64,000 nucleotides of DNA from Schleiferiaceae bacterium (lineage in GTDB: Bacteria > Bacteroidota > Bacteroidia > Flavobacteriales > Schleiferiaceae): positions 209,613-273,612 of the forward strand of contig JAGYKI010000001.1 of assembly GCA_018401735.1 (NCBI GenBank). Reading direction: 5' to 3'. The notes beneath the pieces are model-generated. The model worked only from the letters and a program-made list of their open reading frames with translations. It had not been told where the DNA came from and ran no database searches. Position numbers and translations under genes: made by a program. Below are positions 46,241-54,360 of the stretch, one piece after another. Position 1 is the first letter of the stretch; each line of letters begins with the position of its first letter.

Positions 46241-47765
46241 ACTAATTATTACTGAAAAAAGCTTTATAAAAAGTGAAACTCTTTACGATTTGGCAAAGGA
46301 TAAAAAGAGCCAAATTGTGCTTGCGCAAGATGCGCAGGAAAGGGTGCGAGTGGCCCACAGTTTACTGCAGACTAAAATTGCGGCCGGTGATTGGATTTAC
46401 GGTTATAGCAGTGGCTTTGGTTCTTTAGCGGATGAAGCAACTAAGAAAGAAGATAATACCTTACATCAGAAAAACTTGCTTTATCATTTGGCTAGTGGTA
46501 TAGGCGAGGCACTTTCGGTAGAGGAGAGTCGCGCCGTTTTAGCGCTGCGCATCCGCCAGCTAGCATTAGCTTACTCGGGAATTAGCTTAAATACTTTAGA
46601 GCAAATTATTGCCATTTTTAATGCGGGTTTTAGTGCCATAATCCCTTCTTTAGGATCAGTGGGTGCCAGCGGCGATTTAACCCCTCTAGCGCATCTCGCC
46701 CTGAGCTTGGCGGGAGAAGGCGAAGTTTATATTGACACTACCCTGGTGGAGTCGCATATTTGGTTTAAGCAGCAGGGATTGGCTCCCATAATTTGGCGCG
46801 AAAGGGAGGCTTTGGCCTTTGTAAATGGCACGGCCTGTATGACGGCTTTAGCAGCGCTCAACTTAGTTCAAGCCAAAAAGGCTTTGGCAAGAAGCGAAAA
46901 ACAAGTTTTCATATATGCCGAAATGTTAGGTGCTTTTCGCGAAGCTTGGCATCCGCTTTTAGCCCAAGCGAGACCGCATCTTGGTCAAAAGGAGCTGGCA
47001 GAGAAATTATACCATTGGTCGCTCGATAGTGACTATTTCATTGATGAAGAGCAGTTTAAAGGTCAGGATGAGTTTGAGGGGAAATGGCCGCAAGACCCTT
47101 ATTCCATTCGTTGTGCTCCCCAATTACTGGGAGCGGTGCAAGATGATCTTAAGTCTATTGAGGAAATCATTACTATTGAGATCAATAGCGCCAGTGATAA
47201 TCCTACTATTTTCATAGAACAGGAAAGAATTATTCACGGAGGTAATTTTAACGGACAGCACCTAAGTTTTGCATCCGATAAATTGAATGAAAAACTAGTT
47301 TATCTCGCGGTGTATAGTGAAAAGCGCATCAGTAAAATTTGTAATCCTAAATACAATATGGGCTTAAGTGCTTTCTTGAAAAGTAAACCTGCGGGATTAA
47401 ACTCAGGTTTTATGGGGGCACAGGTTACCGCTACGGCCTTATTAATCGAATTGAAATTATCAGGAAAATCGGTTAGTATCGAAAGCTTATCGACAAACGG
47501 CGACAATCAAGATATGGTGAGTCTGGGTACTTTAAGCGCTTGGCGCGGAAGGGAAATGTTTACCAAGCTTTTCAGCATTTTAGCCATTGAGGCCATGATA
47601 TTATGCGAAGCAATTGATCAAAGGCAGGCCTTTAAGAAAAGAAAGCTTTCTGCGATTAGCAGAGACTTTCAAGACGAAATAAGGCCGCACTTTCCACCTC
47701 TTAAAAAAGACCGTGCCCTTGCTAAGGAAATAAGTGCCTTAGCGCAGTTTTTATTTCAATTCTAG
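46233..47765 (+). CDS. Tyrosine ammonia-lyase (MIO family) for PYP chromophore
   Basis: A 510-residue aromatic amino-acid lyase. The Ala145-Ser146-Gly147 triad in GSVGASGDLTPLAHL forms the MIO cofactor, and Tyr56 lies in IYGYSSGFG. The selectivity motif is His85-Leu86 (NLLYHLASG): HL marks tyrosine lyases (His89 of Rhodobacter TAL), whereas histidine lyases have SH and phenylalanine lyases FL. It should make p-coumarate from tyrosine. No hut genes are nearby. The ATG overlaps the ligase stop by 8 bp. Product and order match the PYP chromophore pathway. Confidence 0.9.
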   Translation: MIELIITEKSFIKSETLYDLAKDKKSQIVLAQDAQERVRVAHSLLQTKIAAGDWIYGYSSGFGSLADEATKKEDNTLHQKNLLYHLASGIGEALSVEESRAVLALRIRQLALAYSGISLNTLEQIIAIFNAGFSAIIPSLGSVGASGDLTPLAHLALSLAGEGEVYIDTTLVESHIWFKQQGLAPIIWREREALAFVNGTACMTALAALNLVQAKKALARSEKQVFIYAEMLGAFREAWHPLLAQARPHLGQKELAEKLYHWSLDSDYFIDEEQFKGQDEFEGKWPQDPYSIRCAPQLLGAVQDDLKSIEEIITIEINSASDNPTIFIEQERIIHGGNFNGQHLSFASDKLNEKLVYLAVYSEKRISKICNPKYNMGLSAFLKSKPAGLNSGFMGAQVTATALLIELKLSGKSVSIESLSTNGDNQDMVSLGTLSAWRGREMFTKLFSILAIEAMILCEAIDQRQAFKKRKLSAISRDFQDEIRPHFPPLKKDRALAKEISALAQFLFQF

Positions 47766-47777
47766 CCTTGGAACGAA

Positions 47778-48668
47778 ATGCCCATAACTAAGTCCTCCCG
47801 CGCTTTAATTAACCTCCATAGTAGTGCTTTACTCTTTGGCATGGCAGGTTTATTCGCATCTTGGTTGACCTTAAATCCGCTTTTAATTGTGTTCGGCAGA
47901 GTGTTTTTCGCGAGTATCACTTTAGCGATCATCTTAAAGCTTAAAAAGCAAGCTTTTCGCCTTAAAAGTCGTAAGGATAAGATACGTTTTGTAGCCTTGG
48001 GTTTTCTACTTGCTTTTCATTGGACCACATTTTTTCATTCCATACAGTTGAGTACTTTGGCTATTGCTTTATTTAGCTTTTCTACTTTTCCGCTTTTTAC
48101 CTTTTTGCTGGAAGCCTTAATTCTTAAAGTCCCTCTGGGCTGGACTAATTTTGTAGTAGTATTAATCAGTCTTTGCGGACTGTATTTAGTGGTGCCTATC
48201 ATCAGTTGGACGGAATCTTCCGTTGAATTAGCTGGCCTTTTATGGGGATTATCATCTGCCTTGAGCTTTGCCTTATTAGCGATCGCGAATCGCGCCTTAA
48301 GTGGACGGTATAATGCTTGGCAGATCAGTTTTCATCAAGATCTTTGGGCCGCAGCTTTCTTGGTTCCAGTGCTTTTTTTCCTCAACTTCCCGTGGAGCAT
48401 CGAAAATATCGCTTTGCTAATTTTATTAGGCACCGTATTCACGGCTTTGGCTCACGGCCTTTACATTTCCAGCTTAAAAGAAATTAGTGCTACCACCGCC
48501 AGTTTGGTCATTGCCTTAGAACCTGTTTACGGAGTAATCGCAGCATTAGTTTTATTTAATGAAGTGCCTAGTATTAGGACAGTTAGCGGAGGAGTATTAA
48601 TTTTATGCGCTAGCCTTTATGTCTCAATTAAGAGCAGAAAACCATTAAAAATTAAATCAACTCTATGA
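47778..48668 (+). CDS. EamA/DMT-family transporter at the end of the PYP operon
   Basis: A 296-residue integral membrane protein with ten predicted helices in two EamA repeats (early SALLFGMAGLFASWL; second half ALEPVYGVIAALVLFNEVPS). It starts 12 bp after the lyase stop, so it is likely on the same transcript. DMT proteins export or import small metabolites. A role in moving p-coumarate or tyrosine is possible but not shown. It overlaps the next gene by 4 bp (ATGA). Confidence 0.85.
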   Translation: MPITKSSRALINLHSSALLFGMAGLFASWLTLNPLLIVFGRVFFASITLAIILKLKKQAFRLKSRKDKIRFVALGFLLAFHWTTFFHSIQLSTLAIALFSFSTFPLFTFLLEALILKVPLGWTNFVVVLISLCGLYLVVPIISWTESSVELAGLLWGLSSALSFALLAIANRALSGRYNAWQISFHQDLWAAAFLVPVLFFLNFPWSIENIALLILLGTVFTALAHGLYISSLKEISATTASLVIALEPVYGVIAALVLFNEVPSIRTVSGGVLILCASLYVSIKSRKPLKIKSTL

Positions 48669-49006
48669 TTGCAGTCGCCTTTCTCTTCTTGGTTTTGGGA
48701 GCTTTAATTAAATATGGTAAAATGTATTTCCTTATTTCGGGATATAACACTATGCGTGCCGAAGAAAAAGCCAAGTACGATATAAAGGGTATCGCCAATC
48801 TCTTTTGGCAAGCCATGCTAGGGATGGCGATCATTATAGCTTTAGGCACTTTGCTTAAGATTTTATTCGGGGAAGAAAAGTGGGAGGTTTATTCTTTGGT
48901 GTTAGCGGTTGTGCTGGGTCTACCTTATTTGTTAATCCAATCAAATTCGAAAAGGTATAAGCTGCCGCAGGATGGGCTATTTAAAAAGAAGGATCCTGAA
49001 AATTAG
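48665..49006 (+). CDS. DUF3784-like small membrane protein
   Basis: A 113-residue protein with three hydrophobic helices (about 2-18, 48-66 and 76-92). Between the first and second is LISGYNTMRAEEKAKYD, the signature of DUF3784 proteins. The function is unknown. The start overlaps the transporter stop by 4 bp. It is the last gene of the run that begins at pyp. Confidence 0.8.
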   Translation: MIAVAFLFLVLGALIKYGKMYFLISGYNTMRAEEKAKYDIKGIANLFWQAMLGMAIIIALGTLLKILFGEEKWEVYSLVLAVVLGLPYLLIQSNSKRYKLPQDGLFKKKDPEN

Positions 49007-49063
49007 AAAGATTTGGTCTAATTATTTTCCCTTTCCTTTAAATGTAAGTTTTGGTCTAAAAGT

Positions 49064-49129
49064 TTTTTTCAATTTTAGTGAAAATCTTATATCGAGTTCA
49101 TTTCCTGCCGCCCACTGCCACTTCACGAT
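49064..49129 (+). mobile_element. Degenerate internal fragment of the inverted-repeat element
   Basis: GTGAAAATCTTATATCGAGT, then TCATTTCCTG, CCGCCCACTG and CTTCACGAT align with the interior of the copy at 57722 (GTGAAAATACTTCATCTAGT, then TCATTTGCTG, TAGCCCGCTA and CTGCACGAT). Neither terminal repeat is present. Confidence 0.5.
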
Positions 49130-49235
49130 TGAATTATGCCTATGATAGGTGGTGGGAAGCGCGCAAAATATTTGGAGAGTTAGCAAATAATGCCCGAAGC
49201 TTTTCTGCGAAAATTTATACCTATGTTCTCTTGGT

Positions 49236-49364
49236 GGACAAATGGGCGTAGGTGCCGAACTCGCTATTAGTACCGATAAATTACATCACCGCGGGCCTTT
49301 AGGTTTAAAACAATTGGTGACCAATAAATACTACGTGCTCGGTAATGGCCAAGTAAGGGTTTGA
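49236..49364 (+). pseudogene. C-terminal relic of proA (glutamate-5-semialdehyde dehydrogenase)
   Basis: The frame reads [20 protein letters not shown], then [19 protein letters not shown] and RV-stop. This matches the end of ProA (GLGAEIGISTxKLHARGPxGLxxLTTxKYLVxGNGQIR). Upstream the reading breaks within a few codons (CSLGGQ where FxDGGQ is expected) and no dehydrogenase body is present. A terminator follows 53 bp later. Probably a leftover of a deleted gene. Confidence 0.8.
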
Positions 49365-49416
49365 AAAACTAACTTAAAATCGCATTTAGATTAAATCTGT
49401 TAAGCACTGATTTTTT

Positions 49417-49447
49417 GCTCCAAGTTGCAAGGCTTGGAGCTTTTTTT
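49417..49447 (+). terminator. Terminator after the proA relic
   Basis: Perfect 8-bp stem GCTCCAAG/CTTGGAGC with an 8-nt loop, followed by T7. It is the first clear terminator after the PYP operon. Confidence 0.9.
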
Positions 49448-49478
49448 ATCTTGGAAAATGAAAGAATGGAAGCTAAAT

Positions 49479-49666
49479 AACGTGAATTCGACAATAAATT
49501 AGAGCCTCAGATTTTCATTTTTATTGGAAAATCCGTTAGGCCCCTTCTAAAAAGCGGCTTTCCACGCCTCAGCAGCTCACAATAGCCCGCTATTGCTTCA
49601 CTGCTTCGGCTTGAAACCCACTATTTACAAGAGGTCTGAGTCCTAATTTTACGTCGAACTCACGTT
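49479..49666 (-). mobile_element. Inverted-repeat element, reverse orientation, with internal deletion (188 bp)
   Basis: Both terminal repeats (AACGTGAATTCGAC, GTCGAACTCACGTT) and the TAGCGGGCTA hairpin are present. 75 bp with the second hairpin is missing. The junction is a single GATTTTCA where full copies have two, so the loss fits recombination between short direct repeats. Its right end supplies the stop codon of the helicase gene. Confidence 0.88.
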
Positions 49667-50801
49667 AATTAAAATCTAGGGTATCTGCATCAATCATATC
49701 TACCCAGCGCTTCATTTTCTTCTGAATTACCTTAAAGTGGTGATTATCTTCTTCGGTCACAAAAGTAATAGCGTCGCCGGGGTTTTCCGCCCGCCCCGTT
49801 CTACCGATACGGTGAATAAAATCTTTAGGCGAGCGTGGCAATTCGTAATTAACCACATGCGGTAAAAAGGCAATGTCAATTCCGCGCGATAAAAGATCTG
49901 TGGCAACCAGTACTCTTAAATTACCGGCAATAAAATTAGCCAAAGAGTCGCTACGGCTACCCTGGCTTTTCTTGCTATGAATGGCTTTGGCATTAATATT
50001 ATGCTTCACCAATTTGTCCGCCACTAAATCGGCTTGGTAAACCGAAGAAGTAAAAACCAAGACTTGCTGCCAGTCATTACTTTCAATAAGGTGACGTAAT
50101 AAAGGTCCTTTCTGTTCCGCTTTTAGATAATAGCCCGTTTGCTTAATAAGCTCAACGGTATCTTTAGGAGCTTCCACCTGCAAAAGGGTCGGGTCTTTTA
50201 ATAAAATACTTTCTACCGCTTGCACTTCTGGACTTAAGGTGGCGGAAAATAATAGATTTTGACGTTGACGAGGAAGCAAAGCAAAAATCCGATCCATTTC
50301 CTTTTTAAAACCCAGATTAAGCATTTTATCCGCTTCATCGAGCACCAAAGTGCTAAGATCCTCGAAGCGCATGGCATTTGACTCTGCGAGCTCTAGCAAA
50401 CGTCCCGGCGTGGCCACCAAAACATTTACGTGCTGCATAGCAATCATTTGCGGGTTAATAGAAACACCCCCGTAAACCGCCATAGTTTTTAAGGGAAAAG
50501 GTAAGTTTTGCGCAAAGGCCCTAAATACCACTTCCACCTGACTCGCTAATTCACGTGTGGGTACAAGCACTAAAACATTAATATGTCGATTCTTAGTTTT
50601 AGTTTTCCCTTGCAAATTCTGAAGGATCGGTAAGGCATAGGCCACCGTTTTCCCCGAGCCAGTAGGCGCCAAACCCAAAACATCTTTCCCTTTTAAAATA
50701 ACGGGTATCGCCATCTCTTGAACGGGAGTGGGGCTTTTATAATCCAGTTTTTTTATCGAATCCAGTAGGTAAGGCGCTAAGCCTAGTGCTTCAAAGTGCA
50801 T
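49665..50801 (-). CDS. DEAD-box ATP-dependent RNA helicase (RhlE-like)
   Basis: A 378-residue helicase core with no long tail. The N-terminal motifs are PTPVQEMAIP (Q motif), APTGSGKTVA (I), VLDEADKML (II) and FSATLS (III). The C-terminal motifs are ATDLLSRGIDI (V) and HRIGRTGRA (VI). It unwinds RNA in ribosome assembly or mRNA turnover. The stop TAA lies in the terminal repeat of the inserted element, so the original C-terminus may have been longer; RhlE-like proteins often have basic tails of varied length. Confidence 0.93.
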   Translation of the reverse strand: MHFEALGLAPYLLDSIKKLDYKSPTPVQEMAIPVILKGKDVLGLAPTGSGKTVAYALPILQNLQGKTKTKNRHINVLVLVPTRELASQVEVVFRAFAQNLPFPLKTMAVYGGVSINPQMIAMQHVNVLVATPGRLLELAESNAMRFEDLSTLVLDEADKMLNLGFKKEMDRIFALLPRQRQNLLFSATLSPEVQAVESILLKDPTLLQVEAPKDTVELIKQTGYYLKAEQKGPLLRHLIESNDWQQVLVFTSSVYQADLVADKLVKHNINAKAIHSKKSQGSRSDSLANFIAGNLRVLVATDLLSRGIDIAFLPHVVNYELPRSPKDFIHRIGRTGRAENPGDAITFVTEEDNHHFKVIQKKMKRWVDMIDADTLDFN

Positions 50802-50861
50802 GCTGAGTATTTGTTTCGCCTGCGAAGGTAGCTTTTAAGCTTTTTATACTCGACTATAATT

Positions 50862-51257
50862 CTATTCTGCTGGGCGATTATGCCAGATCGCTAAATATTG
50901 ACGCGTTGCCATTTTACGAGCTTTTACCTTAGCCAGATCCGCCAGATCACCTATGTATAAAGAGTCAATCGTTTCCAACCAAAGTTGTAACCATCTCCCG
51001 AAATGAACCTGCTCAATCGTATGATTTGCAGTTTTATCTACTTGAAGGTGTTTCTCCACCGGATTGCCTCTAAATTTAGCCACTCCGAAAAGATTCGACT
51101 CCCAAAAGTCTGTCAGTTTTTCCAGGTGCTCCGGCCATTCCTCCTTACTAAGGTGTTGGGCGAAAATTGGCCCCAGCATTTCGTCTTCTCGTACTTTGGT
51201 ATAAAAGGCCTTTACTAAGAGGCTGATATCCCATCGATCTTTAATTTGTTCTGGCAT
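50862..51257 (-). CDS. Group III truncated hemoglobin
   Basis: A 131-residue globin of the 2-on-2 fold. Compared with Campylobacter Ctb, the proximal His is His70 (GNPVEKHLQVD) and the B10 Tyr is Tyr19 (AFYTKV). The FxRWLxLW segment follows. Group III globins bind oxygen and nitric oxide; the role is probably protection from NO or oxygen. It follows the cupin gene by 11 bp and may share its transcript. Confidence 0.9.
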   Translation of the reverse strand: MPEQIKDRWDISLLVKAFYTKVREDEMLGPIFAQHLSKEEWPEHLEKLTDFWESNLFGVAKFRGNPVEKHLQVDKTANHTIEQVHFGRWLQLWLETIDSLYIGDLADLAKVKARKMATRQYLAIWHNRPAE

Positions 51258-51268
51258 AGGGAAACCTC

Positions 51269-51634
51269 TTAATTAGCCGCTGCGGAAATTACCCGTTCAC
51301 TAGTATCCTTTTTGGCTAGGGACAAACGGACTATACTATTCTTCACTGCCAGTAAATTGTGCGTAACATTCGCCTCTAAAGAGAAAATATCCCCTTCTTT
51401 CAAAAGATACTGCTGATCTTTTAAACCAAAATCAACTTCCCCCTCAATTAGGTGGATGATAATGGGATAAGGCGCCTTATGATCTTTCATTAATTGTCCG
51501 GCTTTGAGGAGAATTCGTATTTCTTTCGAAAAGCTAGTCTCTAAAATCACCTTAGTACTTATCTTTTCATCGCTAAACTTCAATTCCTCTAAAAGGGAGT
51601 GCATTTCCATGGCTTGATTTATTTTGGCTAACAT
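51269..51634 (-). CDS. Cupin-domain protein next to the globin gene
   Basis: A 121-residue single cupin domain: KDHKAPYPIIIHLIEGEVDF, then LLKEGDIFSLEANVTHNLLA. His residues in both cupin motifs could bind a metal, but the first motif is not the full HxH...E form. Small cupins beside globins are common near NO-response genes. No DNA-binding domain. The gene starts at ATG 51634 and is probably first in a two-gene transcript. Confidence 0.8.
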   Translation of the reverse strand: MLAKINQAMEMHSLLEELKFSDEKISTKVILETSFSKEIRILLKAGQLMKDHKAPYPIIIHLIEGEVDFGLKDQQYLLKEGDIFSLEANVTHNLLAVKNSIVRLSLAKKDTSERVISAAAN

Positions 51635-51949
51635 TTATCGTAATAGTTTAAAGGTAGCTCTTGTTTAAGCGAAGGAACAATTAAATTCAATTCTTTTTGG
51701 GCCTTCCCCTCCGGGTCGCGCTTTCCGTTGCAAGTCCTCGCTCGTGCCTCGCTGTGGGCTTTCCACTGCAATCGCTAAGGCGGGGCTAGGAGCTAAAAAT
51801 AAATCTCAGGGTTTTAATTGAAAATGTTTAGCTTAAAGGAATTACTAGAAAAGGGAGTTGAATATATCCTTACGTTGGCACTATTAAACTAACCTGGCAG
51901 CTTTACTTTACATTAAATGTAATAACTTTGTAGCCACAAAATAAAGGAC
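51635..51949. other. 315-bp gap with a repeat
   Basis: Apart from the ~95-bp repeat at 51696-51786 I see no gene. The rest is AT-rich. The decayed zone starts at its right edge. Confidence 0.5.
51696..51786. repeat. ~95-bp GC-rich palindromic repeat, copy 2
   Basis: TTTGGGCCTTCCCCTCCGGG, then TCGCGCTTTCCG, AAGTCCTCG, GTGGGCTTTCCACTGCAATC and GCTAAGGCGGGG. It matches copy 3 at 57588 closely and copy 1 at 27666 more loosely; the middle palindrome (CTCGTGCCTCG here) varies between copies. Confidence 0.8.
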
Positions 51950-52188
51950 ATGGAAGTATCTATTATCAAAATCGGCAACTCAAAGGGACTAAGGTTATCA
52001 AAAAAGACATTTTAGCTCAATACAACATCAAAGACAAAATTGAGCTCATCCTTGAAAAGGTCATATAATTCTGAAACCCAAAACCGAACCGAAGAAAGGG
52101 ATTGGGAAGAAGCTTTTCAGTATACATGACAATAATGACGATAAGCTTTTAATGGACGATGTATTTGAAGACGGAACTTTGAGGAATG
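51950..52188 (+). pseudogene. Broken MazE/AbrB-type antitoxin gene
   Basis: Starts MEVSIIKIGNSKGLRLSKK, then shifts; the family sequence continues in other frames as DILAQYNIKDKIELILEK, then KPKTEP, and the typical end DDKLLMDDVFEDGTL. At least two indels break the frame: extra or missing bases in an A run near 52000 and one base near 52065. It was an antitoxin that binds DNA and neutralises the toxin encoded next. Confidence 0.8.
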
Positions 52189-52507
52189 GAAATAAAGCAA
52201 TATCAAGTCGTGCTGGTTGACCTTAACCCTACTAGAGGTAGCGAGATTCAAAACCGACCCTGTTTAGTGATTTCTCCAAACGAGATGAATAAGTACTTGC
52301 AGACGATCATCGTTGCGCCCCGCAGCCCACGTCGCTAAAAAACTACCCAACTAGAATTCCAGTAGTACACAACAAGAAAAAGGTGCTGTTGCAATAGACC
52401 AAATTCGGACTATTGATAAAAGCAGAATAATTAAAACCTTCAGGACCATAACCAAGAAAGAAATAGAACTTTGTAAGAAGGTTTTTAAAAAAACTCTTGT
52501 TGATTAA
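52186..52507 (+). pseudogene. Broken MazF/PemK-type toxin gene
   Basis: The frame opens MEIKQYQVVLVDLNPTRGSE and LVISPNEMNKYLQTIIVAP, a clear PemK/MazF endoribonuclease start. It then shifts near 52320 and again near 52385; the end reads AVAIDQIRTIDKSRIIKTF ... KKVFKKTLVD-stop in another frame. The ATG overlaps the end of the antitoxin relic, as in intact mazEF pairs. Not functional as written. Confidence 0.85.
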
Positions 52508-52514
52508 CTAAAAA

Positions 52515-52710
52515 CGTGCCTAAACAACACCTATACAAAAAAAGCTAACTAAAGGAATAACAGAAAGGTCAGTGCTTCTATTCCGCCAAGCTGCGCTTTG
52601 ACGTTTAGTTATAAATTTAAAAACACAAAACGCAGCTTTAGCTACCTTTAGTGCCTGGTGGAAGGTTTAGTCTTTTATATCTCGCACTGCGTATAGCCAA
52701 ATCGTTGGCA
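52515..52710. repeat. ~195-bp imperfect long inverted repeat after the toxin relic
   Basis: Outer ends GTGCCTAAACAAC and ATCGTTGGCA are roughly complementary. Inside, AAGCTGCGCTTTG (52588-52600) pairs with CAAAACGCAGCTT (52626-52638) and TTCCGCCA with TGGTGGAA. It can fold as one long hairpin. The layout is reminiscent of recombination sites of gene cassettes but does not fit the attC consensus. Confidence 0.5.
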
Positions 52711-52785
52711 ATAATTATATACTAAAGTTGATAGGCAGCTAAAAATAAAATTGATTTGCTAATTATAAAGTTGGCAACCATTAAC
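52711..52785. other. Short gap before the peptidase relic
   Basis: AT-rich, no gene. Probably the former promoter region of the exported peptidase relic. Confidence 0.3.
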
Positions 52786-53900
52786 ATGAAACTACTACAA
52801 TTCCTAATATTACTTTTTCTGAGTTTTCAGGCTTTTGGACAAAAAGGTAACACTATAATCACATTGTTGATACAGCAGATGTTTGCAACCAAAGGGTAAT
52901 GAGGCTGTTTGAAAACTACTTAGCTTCAAATTCTCAAAATAAAGAAAAAATGCATTTTATGGAATATTGAAGAGCAAGAGAAACATAAGAACGACTTCTT
53001 GGAAACGAATTTCAACCTTCCCTTTATATGGGCTTTCAGTTCACGTTTTGAGTTTTGAAATTTATAAATGAAATCTGTCAAATTAAAGCCCAGTTTTCCT
53101 ATTGCAAAGAAAGATAGCCCATACGTTTTAGCTATAGCAAAATATATCAAAAATGGAAAACAGAGAATTCAAATTATTCAATGCATTAACTGTGAATAAA
53201 GAAGATTGGAATGCACAAGTTGGACTGGTGGACTTTATTATCCGACATACCATAATTTTGACTACCAAAAAGCGCAAAAACTTAATGATTTTATCCAAGA
53301 GATTTGTAAAAATTTTGGTGTCAAGCCAAAACCATTTGAATATTATCTCGCTGATGACTATGATGAAATTCAAGCACTAAAAGGACTCGATTATTACCTG
53401 GGCATGGGCGGACAGTCAAAACCTAGTGGCAAAGCGACTGACGACAAAGTCTATTGGGCGGTTTGGGAGAATACTATCCCTCACGAAGTTTTCCACGTTC
53501 AAATAGACGAACACTTTCCAAACAAAGCATTTTGGGTTTCCGAAGGAGTAGCGACTTTATTGGGTGGAAGCCGCGGAAAAAGCGCTTGGCATATAAAACG
53601 GACAAATATCTATTTACAGAAGCATCCCTGAAATAGACCTTGATGACAATACTCAAACTAACAAATTTGGATGGCGAAACTTCATATCATTATGTTTTGG
53701 GCGGACTAATAGCCAAGGAAATATTGGACAAAGGTGGTTGAGTCTGCTCAAAAGAGTTTATGTCTAGTGGAAAAACGGATGAAGACTATTACCGTGCGAT
53801 TGAAAAACTCCTGGGGATAAATAAATCGGCACTTAACCACTATCTTAGAGAGCAATTACAAATTGAATCTAATAAACGTGAGTTCGACGTAAAATTAGGC
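52786..53900 (+). pseudogene. Broken exported HExxH-type peptidase gene
   Basis: Starts with a signal peptide, MKLLQFLILLFLSFQAFGQ, then is broken by many indels. The best-preserved part (53206-53631) reads YYPTYHNFDYQKAQKLNDFI, then the zinc-site-like HEVFHVQIDEHF and WVSEGVATLLGG, the layout of gluzincin peptidases (HExxH then Glu). A further piece, KTDEDYYRAIEKLLGINKSA, lies at 53766-53900. Its end runs into the inverted-repeat element at 53875. About 370 residues when intact. Confidence 0.78.
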
Positions 53901-54137
53901 CTCAGACCTCTTGTAAATAGTGGGTTTCAAGCCGAAGCAGTGAAGCAATAGCGGGCTATTGTGAGCTGCTGAGGCGTGGAAAGCCGCTTTTTAGAAGGGG
54001 CCTAAACGGATTTTCCAATAAAAATGAAAATCCTGCATCTAGCTCATTTGCTGTAGCCCGCTACAGCTGCACGATACAGACTAGTCTTTTCCTTCCATTG
54101 AAAATCTGAGGCTCTAATTTATTGTCGAATTCACGTT
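53875..54137 (+). mobile_element. 263-bp inverted-repeat element, full copy 2
   Basis: Nearly identical to the copy at 23433, same length. Hairpins CAATAG-CGGG-CTATTG (53946-53961) and CTGTAG-CCCG-CTACAG (54051-54066) are both perfect. It is inserted at the 3' end of the peptidase relic, replacing its stop codon. Confidence 0.9.
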
Positions 54138-54360
54138 AATAAATAAAGGCTCCGAACCCCTCTCTAAATTACCTTCCCGCTTCACTAACCCAATCGGCTT
54201 CCCAAATAATAGAAATGATTTAAGGCCTAGAACTAGCCCAAACCAGAAAAACTTTTTTGAGTCCTTACTTATTCCTATGCTGCAAACTAGTTCTTAAATT
54301 CCTATCATTGGATTATCTGCTCGAGAGTCATTAATTTGCTAGAATAATAATCCTCCATTA
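54138..54360. other. Gap between element and amylase relic
   Basis: 223 bp, AT-rich. I see no gene, repeat or clear promoter. Confidence 0.4.

Larger units (their letters stand above)
49007..49664. other. 658-bp gap of relics after the PYP operon
   Basis: No intact gene. It contains, left to right, a degenerate internal fragment of the inverted-repeat element, a proA relic, that relic's terminator, and an internally deleted copy of the element. All are listed separately. Confidence 0.7.

Noticed and set aside
46233..47765. Histidine ammonia-lyase (HutH)
   Set aside because: The family is shared, but the selectivity motif is HL, not SH; there are no hut genes, and it lies in one transcript with PYP and a p-coumarate activator.
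52515..52710. Integron attC site
   Set aside because: The ends do not fit RYYYAAC/GTTRRRY and no integrase is present in the window; kept only as a long inverted repeat.
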